From Bacteroidales bacterium (lineage in GTDB: Bacteria > Bacteroidota > Bacteroidia > Bacteroidales > F082), in NCBI GenBank assembly GCA_015709215.1, contig JACCQN010000002.1, positions 1 through 64,000 on the forward strand: DNA of 64,000 nucleotides. Reading direction: 5' to 3'. Positions 51,713 to 61,207 of the stretch are shown here, piece by piece. The notes under the pieces were generated by a model. The model was not told the DNA's origin, made no database searches, and saw nothing but the letters and a program-made list of their open reading frames with translations. Numbering within the stretch: the stretch's first letter is position 1; each line of letters starts with the position of its first letter. The position numbers were made by a program, and so were the translations under genes.

Positions 51713-52498
51713 CTAGCTTTTATCAACAGACTCATTGATGCCATACCCTTCCGATGTGAGTTGATCAATCAGTTGTTTTATCTTATTGGGGTCGGATGCA
51801 TGGGTTTGCATGTTTGCATCCGTTTGGTCTGTTCCTTTGGGCCAGGCCACAGGCACGGGAAGTTTTTGTTTGGCACTCAGGTGGATAGCGTTAATGTTAG
51901 TAGTTCGAAGCAAGTCGATTACATTACTTGCCAGGATGCCTCCGCCGGCCATCACTTCGATTTGTGTGCCATATTTTTCATACATTTTCTTGATATTATA
52001 AACACCTTGACAAGCTTTTGGAAAGCCTCCCGAAGTAAGAACAGCATCAAATCCCAGGTTGATCAGTTCGGGTATTGCTTCCAGCGGATTATTACAGGCA
52101 TCAATAGCACGGTGAAAAATAAGTTTGAGTCCTGTAGCTGCTTTTGCGAAAGTTTCCAAAGCCTGAATATCCAAATTTCCGCCGGGCTTTAAAGCACCTA
52201 TTACGATCCCTTCAAATCCCATGGATTTTACCAGTTCAATATCTTGAAGCATTTGTTCCTGTTCGTGTTTGGAATAGCAGTAGTGCCCGCCACGGGGTTT
52301 GATCAGCACATGAACCGGTCTGTTTTTTAGCCCGGCTGCAAGTTGCAGACAACCATAGGAGGGGGTTGTCCCTCCGATTTCAAGGTTTTCGCAAAGTTCA
52401 ACTCTTGAAGCAAAAAAAGCTTGCCCAATACGCATCGATTCGATACCGTTTGCGCAGATTTCCAAAGTGATAGTTTGCATACGAAAAGGATATTTCAT
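51713..52498 (-). CDS. cutC: CutC-family protein (copper homeostasis)
   Basis: The 261-residue protein has the CutC signatures: LEICANGIESMRIGQ, RVELCENLEIGGTTPSYG, VLIKPRGGHYCYS, GALKPGGNLD, FHRAIDAC, VLTSGGF and VMAGGGI. It forms a TIM barrel. Its link to copper tolerance is debated. A longer frame reaches 52609, but its 37 extra residues have no counterpart, and a CCACCTTTG element lies just before the ATG at 52498. Confidence 0.93.
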   Translation of the reverse strand: MKYPFRMQTITLEICANGIESMRIGQAFFASRVELCENLEIGGTTPSYGCLQLAAGLKNRPVHVLIKPRGGHYCYSKHEQEQMLQDIELVKSMGFEGIVIGALKPGGNLDIQALETFAKAATGLKLIFHRAIDACNNPLEAIPELINLGFDAVLTSGGFPKACQGVYNIKKMYEKYGTQIEVMAGGGILASNVIDLLRTTNINAIHLSAKQKLPVPVAWPKGTDQTDANMQTHASDPNKIKQLIDQLTSEGYGINESVDKS

Positions 52499-52601
52499 TG
52501 CAAAGGTGGTGATTTTCGTGAGTTTGTTTAACCAGAAGGCTCTGATATGTTTGGATAGCATACGATTGCATATATTACCCGACAAACGAATACGATTTCT
52601 G

Positions 52602-52632
52602 TTGACCAACTGAAGAATAAAGTGTATTTTTG
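52602..52632 (+). promoter_or_regulatory. Consensus promoter of the amylase / branching-enzyme pair
   Basis: TTG 52602-52604 and TATTTTTG 52625-52632 are separated by 20 bp. The TTG that would start the longer reading frame at 52630 lies in the -7 box, so the coding start must be the ATG at 52651. Confidence 0.7.
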
Positions 52633-52650
52633 AGAATCAAAACGATTAAG

Positions 52651-54393
52651 ATGATCAACATCTATCAACTTTTCCCCAGGCTTTTCGGTAATCAGGAATC
52701 AAATGTAAAACCTTATGGCACAATAGAGGAGAATGGCTGTGGCAAATTTGAATCTATTAATGATCAAGCCCTGGAGGCCTTGCAGGAGCTTGGAATTACC
52801 CACATCTGGCTTACCGGAATTATACGACACGCCAGCCTTACCGATTACAGTGCTTTAGGGCTGCCGGCGGCTCATCCTCAAACCGTGAAAGGAGTTGCGG
52901 GATCGCCATATGCCATAACTGATTATTATGATGTTTGTCCTGATTTGGCCACTGACCCTGAGCAACGTATGACTGAGTTAGAGGCATTGATCGAACGCAT
53001 CCATCAAAAAGGCTTAGGTGTACTCATGGATTTTGTACCCAATCATGTAGCACGTGGCTATGCTTCTTTTGCCAGACCCGAAGGAATTCCCGATTTAGGA
53101 GAAGGTGATTGCAGCTCTTTGGCTTTCAGTCCGGAAAATAATTTCTATTACTTGCCAGGCCAGAAATTGCAACTTCCCGCACTTGCTGATCAATTTGGAA
53201 AACCCATTGAACCTTATGATGAATTTCCGGCCAAAGTAACTGGAAACGATTGCTTTTCGGCCACGCCAACAATTAACGATTGGTACGATACGGTCAAGTT
53301 AAACTATGGGAAGGATTTTCAAAACGGTGAACAAGTTACACAGCCAATACCTGACACCTGGCTTAGAATGCAAGAGATTTTAAGTTTTTGGTCAGCCAAA
53401 GGGGTGGATGGCTTTCGCGTGGATATGGCAGGAATGGTTCCTCTTGCTTTTTGGGAATGGCTGATTCCACCCCTAAAACAGGATTATAAGGAGTTGATAA
53501 TGATAGCCGAGATATATGAGCCGGAACTGTATCAGGGATTTGTAAACGCCGGTTTTGATTTTTTATATGACAAGATAGGCATTTATAATCGTTTAGAGGC
53601 AATATTACGTCATGGTCAGGCAGCCGAATCTATCAGTATTTGCTGGAAAATGCTCCAGGGACTTGACGATAAAATGCTTCGATTCATGGAAAATCATGAC
53701 GAAATCCGCCTTGCTTCGCCACATTTTCTCACGGATCCTTTTGCTGCTTTGCCAGCTGTAAGCCTCAGTGCGCTGATGCATCGCGGCCCTTTTATGCTTT
53801 ATAACGGGCAAGAATCGGGCGAAAGAGCAGAAGGAGCAATGGGATACAGCGGTGATGATGGCCGAACAAGTATTTTCGATTATACACATATGCCTCAGCA
53901 TCAGCAATGGTTTAATGGCGGAAGGTGCGATGGTGGAAAACTAAGCGAAGAACAAGTGTTTCTGCGTCGCTTTTACCAGAATATTCTAAGGCTGAGGCTG
54001 AGCAGCAAAGCATTCAGCAAGGGACGGTTTTACGATCTGATGTGGGCCAATCCATGGTACACCAATTTCGATCCCAGATTTGTATATGCATTTTTGCGTT
54101 ATTTCGAGGATGAACGTTATCTGGTATTAGTAAACTTTAACCGGCACGAGAGCCGAAATATGTGTGTTAACATTCCGGACGATGCACGGGAGATGGCAGG
54201 GATTTTTCCCGGAAAAACCCGTAGATGCTGGATCGCTGAAAATATCTTTGAAGACTCAGATAAACTGACTTTTGACCCGGATCGTATCGCAAAAGATGGA
54301 ATCTGGGTGCATTTAGAACCTCTGCAAACTATAATTTATAAACTACAACCTATTCCAAAAAGTTATGACAACCCCAACTATGAGAATTGTTGA
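52651..54393 (+). CDS. GH13 alpha-amylase family enzyme
   Basis: The 580-residue enzyme has the four GH13 regions: DFVPNHVARG, GFRVDMAGM (nucleophile Asp), MIAEIYEPELYQG (acid/base Glu) and FMENHDEIRL. There is no signal peptide, so it acts in the cytoplasm. It overlaps the branching-enzyme gene by 29 bases, pointing to a role in glycogen or maltodextrin metabolism. Exact specificity cannot be read. Confidence 0.9.
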   Translation: MINIYQLFPRLFGNQESNVKPYGTIEENGCGKFESINDQALEALQELGITHIWLTGIIRHASLTDYSALGLPAAHPQTVKGVAGSPYAITDYYDVCPDLATDPEQRMTELEALIERIHQKGLGVLMDFVPNHVARGYASFARPEGIPDLGEGDCSSLAFSPENNFYYLPGQKLQLPALADQFGKPIEPYDEFPAKVTGNDCFSATPTINDWYDTVKLNYGKDFQNGEQVTQPIPDTWLRMQEILSFWSAKGVDGFRVDMAGMVPLAFWEWLIPPLKQDYKELIMIAEIYEPELYQGFVNAGFDFLYDKIGIYNRLEAILRHGQAAESISICWKMLQGLDDKMLRFMENHDEIRLASPHFLTDPFAALPAVSLSALMHRGPFMLYNGQESGERAEGAMGYSGDDGRTSIFDYTHMPQHQQWFNGGRCDGGKLSEEQVFLRRFYQNILRLRLSSKAFSKGRFYDLMWANPWYTNFDPRFVYAFLRYFEDERYLVLVNFNRHESRNMCVNIPDDAREMAGIFPGKTRRCWIAENIFEDSDKLTFDPDRIAKDGIWVHLEPLQTIIYKLQPIPKSYDNPNYENC

Positions 54394-56395
54394 ACAGGAT
54401 CCCTGGCTCAAACCCGTGAGCCAGGCAGTAACTGAAAGATACTTAAGATTTAAAGGACGACTGCAGGAACTTGAGCAGAATTATGGCAGTCTGAAAGCTT
54501 TTGCGACAGCAGATAAACTTTTTGGGTTTAACTATGATTCCATGCGTAAAGGCTGGTGGTTTAGAGAATGGGCGCCCGGGGCGTCACAGCTTTTTATTAT
54601 GGGCGATTTTAACAACTGGAACAAATATAATCATCCGTTGATTAACAATGGCAGAGGTATCTGGGAAATCTTTTTTGATGATAAAACCTATCATTCCTCT
54701 CTGGTTCATGAAAGCTTGTATAAGCTTATTGTGCAATCTCAGATTGGTGAAAATGAAAGGATTCCTGTTTATGCCAAAAGGGTAATACAGGATGAAAATT
54801 CCAAGGATTTTTCGGCTCAGTTCTGGAATCCTCAAAAGGTATATAAGTTCAAAAATAAAAGCCCTGTTTTGGATGCAAATCAGCCTTTGTTTATTTACGA
54901 ATCACATGTAGGTATGGCGCAGGAAACAGAAGGTGTTGGAACTTATGCCGAATTTAGAGACAAAACACTTCCACGCATCGTAAAAGCAGGTTACAATGCA
55001 ATTCAGCTGATGGCCATTGCCGAACATCCCTATTATGGCTCATTTGGCTATCATGTGGCTAACTTTTTTGCGCCAAGCAGTCGTTTTGGCACGCCCGAAG
55101 AATTAAAATCACTCGTTGACAGGGCTCATGGGTTGGGTTTGCTGGTTATCATGGATATCGTTCATTCCCACACTGTTAAGAATACCCGCGAAGGGCTTAA
55201 TCTTTTTGATGGCACCGATTATCAATATACTCACCATGGAAGCCGTGGCGACCATCCTCAATGGGATTCTAAGCTGTTTAATTATGGTAAAGAGGAAGTG
55301 CTTCATATGTTGCTTTCGAATGTGCGCTACTGGGTTGAAGAATTTGGTTTTGATGGTTATCGCTTTGATGGTGTTACTTCCATGTTGTATTTTCATCATG
55401 GAATGGGTGTGAACTTCGATCAGCCCGAAAGGTTTTTTACTGATGGTGTTGAGTTTGATGCTGTGACCTATTTGCAGCTGGCCAATACGCTGATCCACCA
55501 GTTAAATCCTGCTTATCTTACTATTGCAGAAGACGTTAGCGGTATGCCCGGATTGTGCAAACCTATCGAAGATGGCGGTATTGGGTTCGACTACCGATTG
55601 GGAATGGGCCTTCCTGATTTTTGGATTAAACTACTGAAACACCAGCAGGATGAGGCATGGAATATCCATGAGATGTATCATACAATGACCAACAGACATT
55701 TTGACATCAAAACGGTGGCTTATGCCGAATCGCATGATCAGGCTCTGGTGGGAGATAAAACTATTGCATTCCGGCTAATGGATAAGGATATGTATTTTCA
55801 TATGGCCAAAGCCGAGCAAAGCCTGGTGATTGATCGGGGAATTGCGCTGCATAAGATGATTCGCTTGTTTACTATATCCCTTGGTGGAGAGGCCTGGCTT
55901 AACTTTATGGGCAATGAATTTGGACATCCCGAATGGATCGACTTTCCGCGTGAGGGAAACAACTGGAGCTATAAATATGCGCGCAGACAGTGGTCGTTGA
56001 TAGAGAAAGATTATTTGAAATATCACTGGTTATCAGACTTCGACAGAGCCATGTTGCAATTGATGAAAAACTATCAGATAATGCAGGCGCTGCCACCATG
56101 GCTGCTCAGAGCGGATGAGGCGTGTAAAACTATTGTTTTTGAGCGAAATCATCTTGTATTTGTCTTCAATTGGCATCCTTCTGATTCTATCCCTGATTAT
56201 GAAATACCACTCAAGCAAACAGGTGATTATGAGCTGATCTTGTCAACTGATGATCCCCTTTTTGGGGGTTTTGGAAGGATGGACAAAAGTATCCGCTATC
56301 CAAGTTATACGAGAGATGAGCAGGCCTTTATGAAGATTTATAACACGAATCGCACTGCAATGGTTTTCAAACCTGTTAAAATTATAATGAAGTAA
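54365..56395 (+). CDS. glgB: 1,4-alpha-glucan branching enzyme, eukaryote-like GH13_8
   Basis: The 676-residue protein has an N-terminal CBM48 (FREWAPGASQLFIMGDFNNW) and catalytic regions DIVHSHTVKN, GYRFDGVTSMLY (nucleophile), TIAEDVSGMPGLC (acid/base) and YAESHDQALVGDKT. The latter motifs are those of eukaryotic and Bacteroidota branching enzymes rather than the proteobacterial GlgB type. It forms alpha-1,6 branches in glycogen. The start lies within the end of the amylase gene. Confidence 0.92.
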   Translation: MTTPTMRIVEQDPWLKPVSQAVTERYLRFKGRLQELEQNYGSLKAFATADKLFGFNYDSMRKGWWFREWAPGASQLFIMGDFNNWNKYNHPLINNGRGIWEIFFDDKTYHSSLVHESLYKLIVQSQIGENERIPVYAKRVIQDENSKDFSAQFWNPQKVYKFKNKSPVLDANQPLFIYESHVGMAQETEGVGTYAEFRDKTLPRIVKAGYNAIQLMAIAEHPYYGSFGYHVANFFAPSSRFGTPEELKSLVDRAHGLGLLVIMDIVHSHTVKNTREGLNLFDGTDYQYTHHGSRGDHPQWDSKLFNYGKEEVLHMLLSNVRYWVEEFGFDGYRFDGVTSMLYFHHGMGVNFDQPERFFTDGVEFDAVTYLQLANTLIHQLNPAYLTIAEDVSGMPGLCKPIEDGGIGFDYRLGMGLPDFWIKLLKHQQDEAWNIHEMYHTMTNRHFDIKTVAYAESHDQALVGDKTIAFRLMDKDMYFHMAKAEQSLVIDRGIALHKMIRLFTISLGGEAWLNFMGNEFGHPEWIDFPREGNNWSYKYARRQWSLIEKDYLKYHWLSDFDRAMLQLMKNYQIMQALPPWLLRADEACKTIVFERNHLVFVFNWHPSDSIPDYEIPLKQTGDYELILSTDDPLFGGFGRMDKSIRYPSYTRDEQAFMKIYNTNRTAMVFKPVKIIMK

Positions 56396-56404
56396 ATATT
56401 ACAG

Positions 56405-57532
56405 TTAATCTATTGGTTTTAACCTGATTAACTGGCCAGGTCTTTCAGTTAAAACATATAAATAGCCATCTGGTCCTTGCCGGATATCTCTAAAACGCGC
56501 ATATCCCTGAAGCAGCTTTTCTGTATTAACGACTTGTGCTCCACTTAAAGTAAGGCGCTGAATTTGCTGGCCGGCTAATGCTGTCACTATCAGGTTGTTT
56601 TTCCAGTTAGGGTATTTATCGCTTGTAACGAAACACATGCCGCATGGTGCAATCGAAGGCACCCAGTAATGAATGGGATCAGTGATTCCGGGAAGGGTAG
56701 TGTCGTTGGTGATAGTGGTGCCATCATAGTTTATACCGAAGGTTACGATTGGCCAGCCATAGTTTGCTCCTGGTTTTTCGATATTGATTTCATCGCCGCC
56801 TCTTGGCCCGTGTTCGTGTGTCCATATTTCTCCGGTTTCCGGATGAATGGCCATACCCTGGATGTTGCGGTGGCCATAATTATAGATTTCGGGTCTAGCA
56901 TTATCTTCTCCAACAAATGGATTATCAAGGGGAATGCGACCATCATCATGGATGCGCATTAGTTTGCCATTATGATTGCTTAGTTTTTGCGCATTTTCCA
57001 TTTCCCCGCGGTCGCCAATAGGAAAATACAGCCTGTTTTGCCCATCAAAAACAATTCTGCAACCAAAGTGATAGGTCAAATCAGTCAGAGGGGTGCCCCA
57101 GAATAGTTGTTCAAAGTCAACAAGTGTAGATCCCTCCAGTTTTGCCCTGCCAATTGCTGTATTGCCTTTTTGTCCATCAATCGAAGAGGCATAACCGAGA
57201 TAAATCCAGCCATTATTTTCATGTTCCGGATGAAGCGCTACTTCCAGCAAGCCCCCTTGTCCGTTTTGCCAGATTGGCGGTAATCCACTTATTGGAGCTG
57301 ATAATTGTCCGTTTTCAAAAAAACGTAAGCGTCCGGGTCTTTCAGCAATCAGCATACGGCCATCCGGAAGGAAAGCAATACTCCATGGGTTTTCGAGGTC
57401 TTTGGCCAGCACTTCTACTTCAAGCTGATGAGTTTGCCCTGATGGGGGTTCCTGATTATTAATGCTGTCCGAAGTATTGCAGCCTGTATTGAGGCTCAAT
57501 ATCCAAATTATAATAACGAAAAAGGTTTTCAT
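56405..57532 (-). CDS. PQQ-dependent sugar dehydrogenase-like lipoprotein
   Basis: A lipoprotein signal (FFVIIIWILSLNTGC) precedes a six-bladed propeller of the glucose/sorbosone dehydrogenase family: LENPWSIAFLPDGRMLIAER, LLEVALHPEHENNGWIYLGY, YGHRNIQGMAIHPETGEIWT, HEHGPRGGDEIN and PSIAPCGMCF. It probably oxidises aldose sugars with pyrroloquinoline quinone in the periplasm or outer membrane. No PQQ synthesis gene is in the window. It converges with the branching-enzyme gene. Confidence 0.88.
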   Translation of the reverse strand: MKTFFVIIIWILSLNTGCNTSDSINNQEPPSGQTHQLEVEVLAKDLENPWSIAFLPDGRMLIAERPGRLRFFENGQLSAPISGLPPIWQNGQGGLLEVALHPEHENNGWIYLGYASSIDGQKGNTAIGRAKLEGSTLVDFEQLFWGTPLTDLTYHFGCRIVFDGQNRLYFPIGDRGEMENAQKLSNHNGKLMRIHDDGRIPLDNPFVGEDNARPEIYNYGHRNIQGMAIHPETGEIWTHEHGPRGGDEINIEKPGANYGWPIVTFGINYDGTTITNDTTLPGITDPIHYWVPSIAPCGMCFVTSDKYPNWKNNLIVTALAGQQIQRLTLSGAQVVNTEKLLQGYARFRDIRQGPDGYLYVLTERPGQLIRLKPID

Positions 57533-57614
57533 AAGCTGATGTGGTTTTCATCTAAAGTGTGAAGATAAAAAACAGCCTGATGGTGTAGGCCGTTTAATAT
57601 TTAGCGAAAGCCTC

Positions 57615-58601
57615 TTATCCCAACTGTTTCTCCAATTCTTTGTAAACCAATGCACTTGCACCCACAATGGCAGCATCACCCGGTTTGAGCTGGGAAGGCA
57701 ATATTTTTACTTTATTTTTAAAAATCGGGATCAGGTGTTGCTCCATACTTTCTATGGTTGGCCTTAAAATATAATTTCCGGCTGCCATGGGTCCGCCAAA
57801 CAGGAAGATAGCTTCGGGGCTTGTGTGGGCAACGGTATTAGCCAGGCCAATACCCAGCCATTTACCCGTTAGTTCGAACACTTCTTTGGCAATGGCATCT
57901 CCTGCTTCGGCTGCTTCAAAAATAAATTTTGAATCCATTTCGTTGAAACATTTTGTGGCCAATATACTTTTTGTTGCATTGTATTTAGCCAGCAATTCAA
58001 AAGCTGTTCTTTTCATGCCTGGTGCTGAGCAATAAGCTTCCAGGTGGCCTTTTCCACCGCAACCACAAAGTCTGCCATTGTTTATAATAGTAGTATGGCC
58101 GCATTCACCAGCAAAACCATCATGGCCATAAACCAAATCGCCATTTACAATAATACCGCTTCCAACTCCTGTTCCAAGCGTATAAACCACAAAGTTTTTC
58201 ATTCCCTGTGCGCCTCCGTAAATCATTTCGCCAATAGCTGCGGCATTGGCATCGTTGGTGATGGCAATGGCTTTCATTTCCGGGAAATTCTCTTCCAGAA
58301 GTTTCACCATCGGGATTACGCCTTTGAAGGAAAGATTGGGGGCATGTTCAATGGTTCCGGTGTAGTAATTGGCATTAGGTGCACCGATACCTAAACCCAG
58401 AATTTCAACTTTTGGATTGAGTGATCCAACGGAATTCACAAGCTCTCGTACCGAATTGGTAATATCATCAATAAACAGCGTAATGTTGCTGTGGCCGGGA
58501 GTGGGAATGCTGTCTTTTACAAGTACTTTTCCTTCATTATCAACTACTCCGATAGCTGTGTTGGTTCCACCTACATCAATGCCAATTGCGACTTTCTTCA
58601 T
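57615..58601 (-). CDS. ROK-family sugar kinase (glucokinase-like)
   Basis: The 328-residue protein has the phosphate loop GIDVGGTNTAIGVVDNEG, TNDANAAAIGEMIYG, the ROK zinc signature GECGHTTIINNGRLCGCGGKG and HLEAYCSAPGM. It should phosphorylate glucose, mannose or N-acetylhexosamine. It follows the transporter gene after 16 bp on the same strand; transport and phosphorylation are thus co-expressed. Confidence 0.9.
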   Translation of the reverse strand: MKKVAIGIDVGGTNTAIGVVDNEGKVLVKDSIPTPGHSNITLFIDDITNSVRELVNSVGSLNPKVEILGLGIGAPNANYYTGTIEHAPNLSFKGVIPMVKLLEENFPEMKAIAITNDANAAAIGEMIYGGAQGMKNFVVYTLGTGVGSGIIVNGDLVYGHDGFAGECGHTTIINNGRLCGCGGKGHLEAYCSAPGMKRTAFELLAKYNATKSILATKCFNEMDSKFIFEAAEAGDAIAKEVFELTGKWLGIGLANTVAHTSPEAIFLFGGPMAAGNYILRPTIESMEQHLIPIFKNKVKILPSQLKPGDAAIVGASALVYKELEKQLG

Positions 58602-58617
58602 ATGCGTATTTAGTTTT

Positions 58618-59985
58618 TTAGTTTATTGTTGACTCAAGTTTAGGTCTGATTTTGCTTCCTGAAACAGCATAATAAAAGATGAAAAGGTAGCTGACGGCCG
58701 GAACAAGGAAAGCGTATGTGTAGCCGGCTGTATCGGCTATACCACCCATTAATGGAGGAAGAATTGCTCCTCCGAGAATAAGGGCGTTGATCAAACCGGA
58801 AGCGCCGCTGAGTTCAGCGTTATCAAGGTCTTTCACAGCCAGAGAAAATATATTGGGAAACATAATAGAATTAAATAGTCCGATCGAAATAATCGTCCAC
58901 AGGGCAATTGATCCTGTGGTAAAGGTGGTGGCGATATCCAGCAGGGCAGCAACCAGCGCAAAGGTGGCCAGGGTGCGTGCCGTATTGCCACGACCAAATT
59001 GCATGATGATAAAATTAACGGCAGCAATGCCCATAAATACTAAACCGATATTCCAGCTCCAATCCGTAACAAATGCCCCCGAAACCAACGCAAGCGCTAA
59101 CACCGGCAGGGCATAAATATATTTTCGGATGGCTTTCATGTCAGAAAACATGAAGGAACCAAAAAACCGGCCAACCATTGCACCTCCCCAGTAAATGGCT
59201 GCATAAGTGGAAGCCATCTCGGCCTGCATGCCAAGGCTGTGTTTCAGGTAGTTTACAATCAATCCGGCATTGCCCACTTCAGCTCCTACATAAAGGAAAA
59301 TGGCAAGTCCGCCTAATACAACATGGGGGTATTTAAACACACTTTTCTTTTCTTTTTTCTCTGATTCAAGTGCTGGGAGTTTGATTGTAAAAATGATGAT
59401 GGCAACCACTAAAACAATGATTCCCATTATCATGAATGGCATAGGAACCCTTCCGGCTGCAACTTCGATATCAGCCGGAAACTGTAATCCTCTGAAGATG
59501 GCTATTGAAATAAGCCAGGGAGCGATCATTGTGGCGATAGAATTGAGTGCCTGTGTAAAATTCAATCGACTAGAGGCAGTTTCAGGCGAACCAATTGCTG
59601 TTACGTAAGGATTAGCAGCTACCTGCAAAAACACTACACCGGTAGCCAAAACAAACGTTGCAATCAGAAAAACAGGAAAGGAGGGCAGGTTTGCAGCCGG
59701 AACATAAATAAAACTTCCTAACGACATCAGGATGAGCCCGGCAATTACTGTCCATTTGTATCCAATCCGGTCAATTAGCTTTCCTGTGGGTATCGACATT
59801 ACCGGATAGGCAATAAAAAACGCCGATGAAAGCAACTGTGCTTCAAATTCTGAAAGGCTGAAGATTTCTTTTACTGGTGCACTTAGCGTCACTATAAAAG
59901 TAGTGGCAAAACCAAAGATGAAAAAGATTGCACCGAAGACTGAGATTCCCAGAAAGGCCTGATTGGAATTGTTGGGGTGTGTCAT
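58618..59985 (-). CDS. MFS sugar transporter (FucP / glucose-galactose type)
   Basis: The 455-residue protein has twelve membrane helices and the features of the FHS family: FFIFGFATTFIVTLSAPVKE, SSAFFIAYPVMSIPTGKLID, RIGYKWTVIAGLIL, LQVAANPYVTAIGSPETASS and LNFTQALNSIATMIAP. Such transporters import fucose, glucose, mannose or N-acetylglucosamine with protons. It heads an operon with the ROK kinase. Confidence 0.92.
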   Translation of the reverse strand: MTHPNNSNQAFLGISVFGAIFFIFGFATTFIVTLSAPVKEIFSLSEFEAQLLSSAFFIAYPVMSIPTGKLIDRIGYKWTVIAGLILMSLGSFIYVPAANLPSFPVFLIATFVLATGVVFLQVAANPYVTAIGSPETASSRLNFTQALNSIATMIAPWLISIAIFRGLQFPADIEVAAGRVPMPFMIMGIIVLVVAIIIFTIKLPALESEKKEKKSVFKYPHVVLGGLAIFLYVGAEVGNAGLIVNYLKHSLGMQAEMASTYAAIYWGGAMVGRFFGSFMFSDMKAIRKYIYALPVLALALVSGAFVTDWSWNIGLVFMGIAAVNFIIMQFGRGNTARTLATFALVAALLDIATTFTTGSIALWTIISIGLFNSIMFPNIFSLAVKDLDNAELSGASGLINALILGGAILPPLMGGIADTAGYTYAFLVPAVSYLFIFYYAVSGSKIRPKLESTIN

Positions 59986-60208
59986 AATTTAGTTATTTGC
60001 TAATTTTTTAATCTGATCAGCTGCATTGTACACAGCGCTAACAAAAGTAGAAAAATAATTGATTTATGTTATTGTGTTTATTTTGTTAGGCAGGTTTATT
60101 TTGAAGCCTCGGTTAAAGGAATGGCAGAGTTTTATTAATTTCGTCCTGTTATCCGACTTTTCACCTCCCGTGGTTGTCTGATAATCCAGAACCTTTAAGA
60201 TAAACTTG

Positions 60209-61207
60209 ATGAGTAACAGAAGAAAATTCCTGATACAGACTTTTGTAGGAGGGATGGCTGCCGGTTTGGGATGTCGCTACGGATTAGCTACAACAATGAT
60301 GAAGCAGCCTGCGCTGATTCCGGATAAAAATACATTTCCTGTTGTAATTTCTACCTGGAATCATGGATTGGCAGCAAATAAGGCTGCAATGCAGGTGTTT
60401 GCTGCTGGGGGGTCTGCCTTGGATGCTGTAGAACAAGGGGTGCGCATTTCGGAGGCAGATCCAAAAGTTGAAAGTGTTGGATATGGAGGTTTCCCGGATG
60501 CTTCCGGCGAAGTGACCCTTGATGCTTGTATTATGGATGCCAATGGCAATGCAGGCTCGGTAGCTTATTTAAAAGAAATCTTGCATCCTATTTCCGTTGC
60601 CCGAAAAGTGATGGAGCAAACTCCTCACGTGATGCTCGTTGGTGAAGGCGCTCTGCAGTTTGCGCTGGATCAGGGTTTTGAACGAACCAATTTACTCACG
60701 CCAAAAATGAAAACCAATTATGAAAAATGGAAAGCTTCAGGAGAACGCTACGCTCCACATGCCAATTGGGAAAACCATGATACAATTGGTATGATTGCAA
60801 TTGACGGCAAGGGAGATATGGCCGGTGCCTGCACCACAAGCGGCATGGCTTTTAAGCATCCCGGCCGTGTGGGAGATTCTCCTGTTATAGGAGCCGGACT
60901 TTTTGTTGATAATGAAGTGGGCGCAGCTACCGCCACCGGAGAGGGCGAGGCGGTGATGAAAACCCTTGGGAGTTTTTTGATTGTTGAACTTATGCGGCAG
61001 GGTTTTTCACCTCAACAGGCGTGCGAACAGGCAGTGAGAAGAATAGTTGCCAAAATGAAAGTGCACGACTCTTTTCAAATTGGATATATTGCGCTGAATA
61101 AGGCAGGTGAAGTTGGAGCTTATGCTTATGCTCCCGGATTTCAATATGCATTTGCGAATCGGGAGAAAACAGCCCTGATTGATGTGAAATCATTGAAAAA
61201 TGAATAA
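60209..61207 (+). CDS. Glycosylasparaginase (N4-(beta-N-acetylglucosaminyl)-L-asparaginase)
   Basis: The 332-residue Ntn-hydrolase precursor has an RRKFLIQTFVGG twin-arginine-like export signal, WNHGLAANKAAMQVFAAGGS, ALDAVEQGVRISEADP and the autocleavage site NHDTIGMIA. Cleavage leaves Thr192 as the nucleophile. GACTTSGMAFKHPGRVGDSP and GAGLFVDNEVGAATATGEGE complete the active site. It cuts the GlcNAc-Asn bond of N-glycoproteins. Its start is ATG 60209 (a TTG lies one codon earlier). It overlaps the hexosaminidase gene. Confidence 0.92.
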   Translation: MSNRRKFLIQTFVGGMAAGLGCRYGLATTMMKQPALIPDKNTFPVVISTWNHGLAANKAAMQVFAAGGSALDAVEQGVRISEADPKVESVGYGGFPDASGEVTLDACIMDANGNAGSVAYLKEILHPISVARKVMEQTPHVMLVGEGALQFALDQGFERTNLLTPKMKTNYEKWKASGERYAPHANWENHDTIGMIAIDGKGDMAGACTTSGMAFKHPGRVGDSPVIGAGLFVDNEVGAATATGEGEAVMKTLGSFLIVELMRQGFSPQQACEQAVRRIVAKMKVHDSFQIGYIALNKAGEVGAYAYAPGFQYAFANREKTALIDVKSLKNE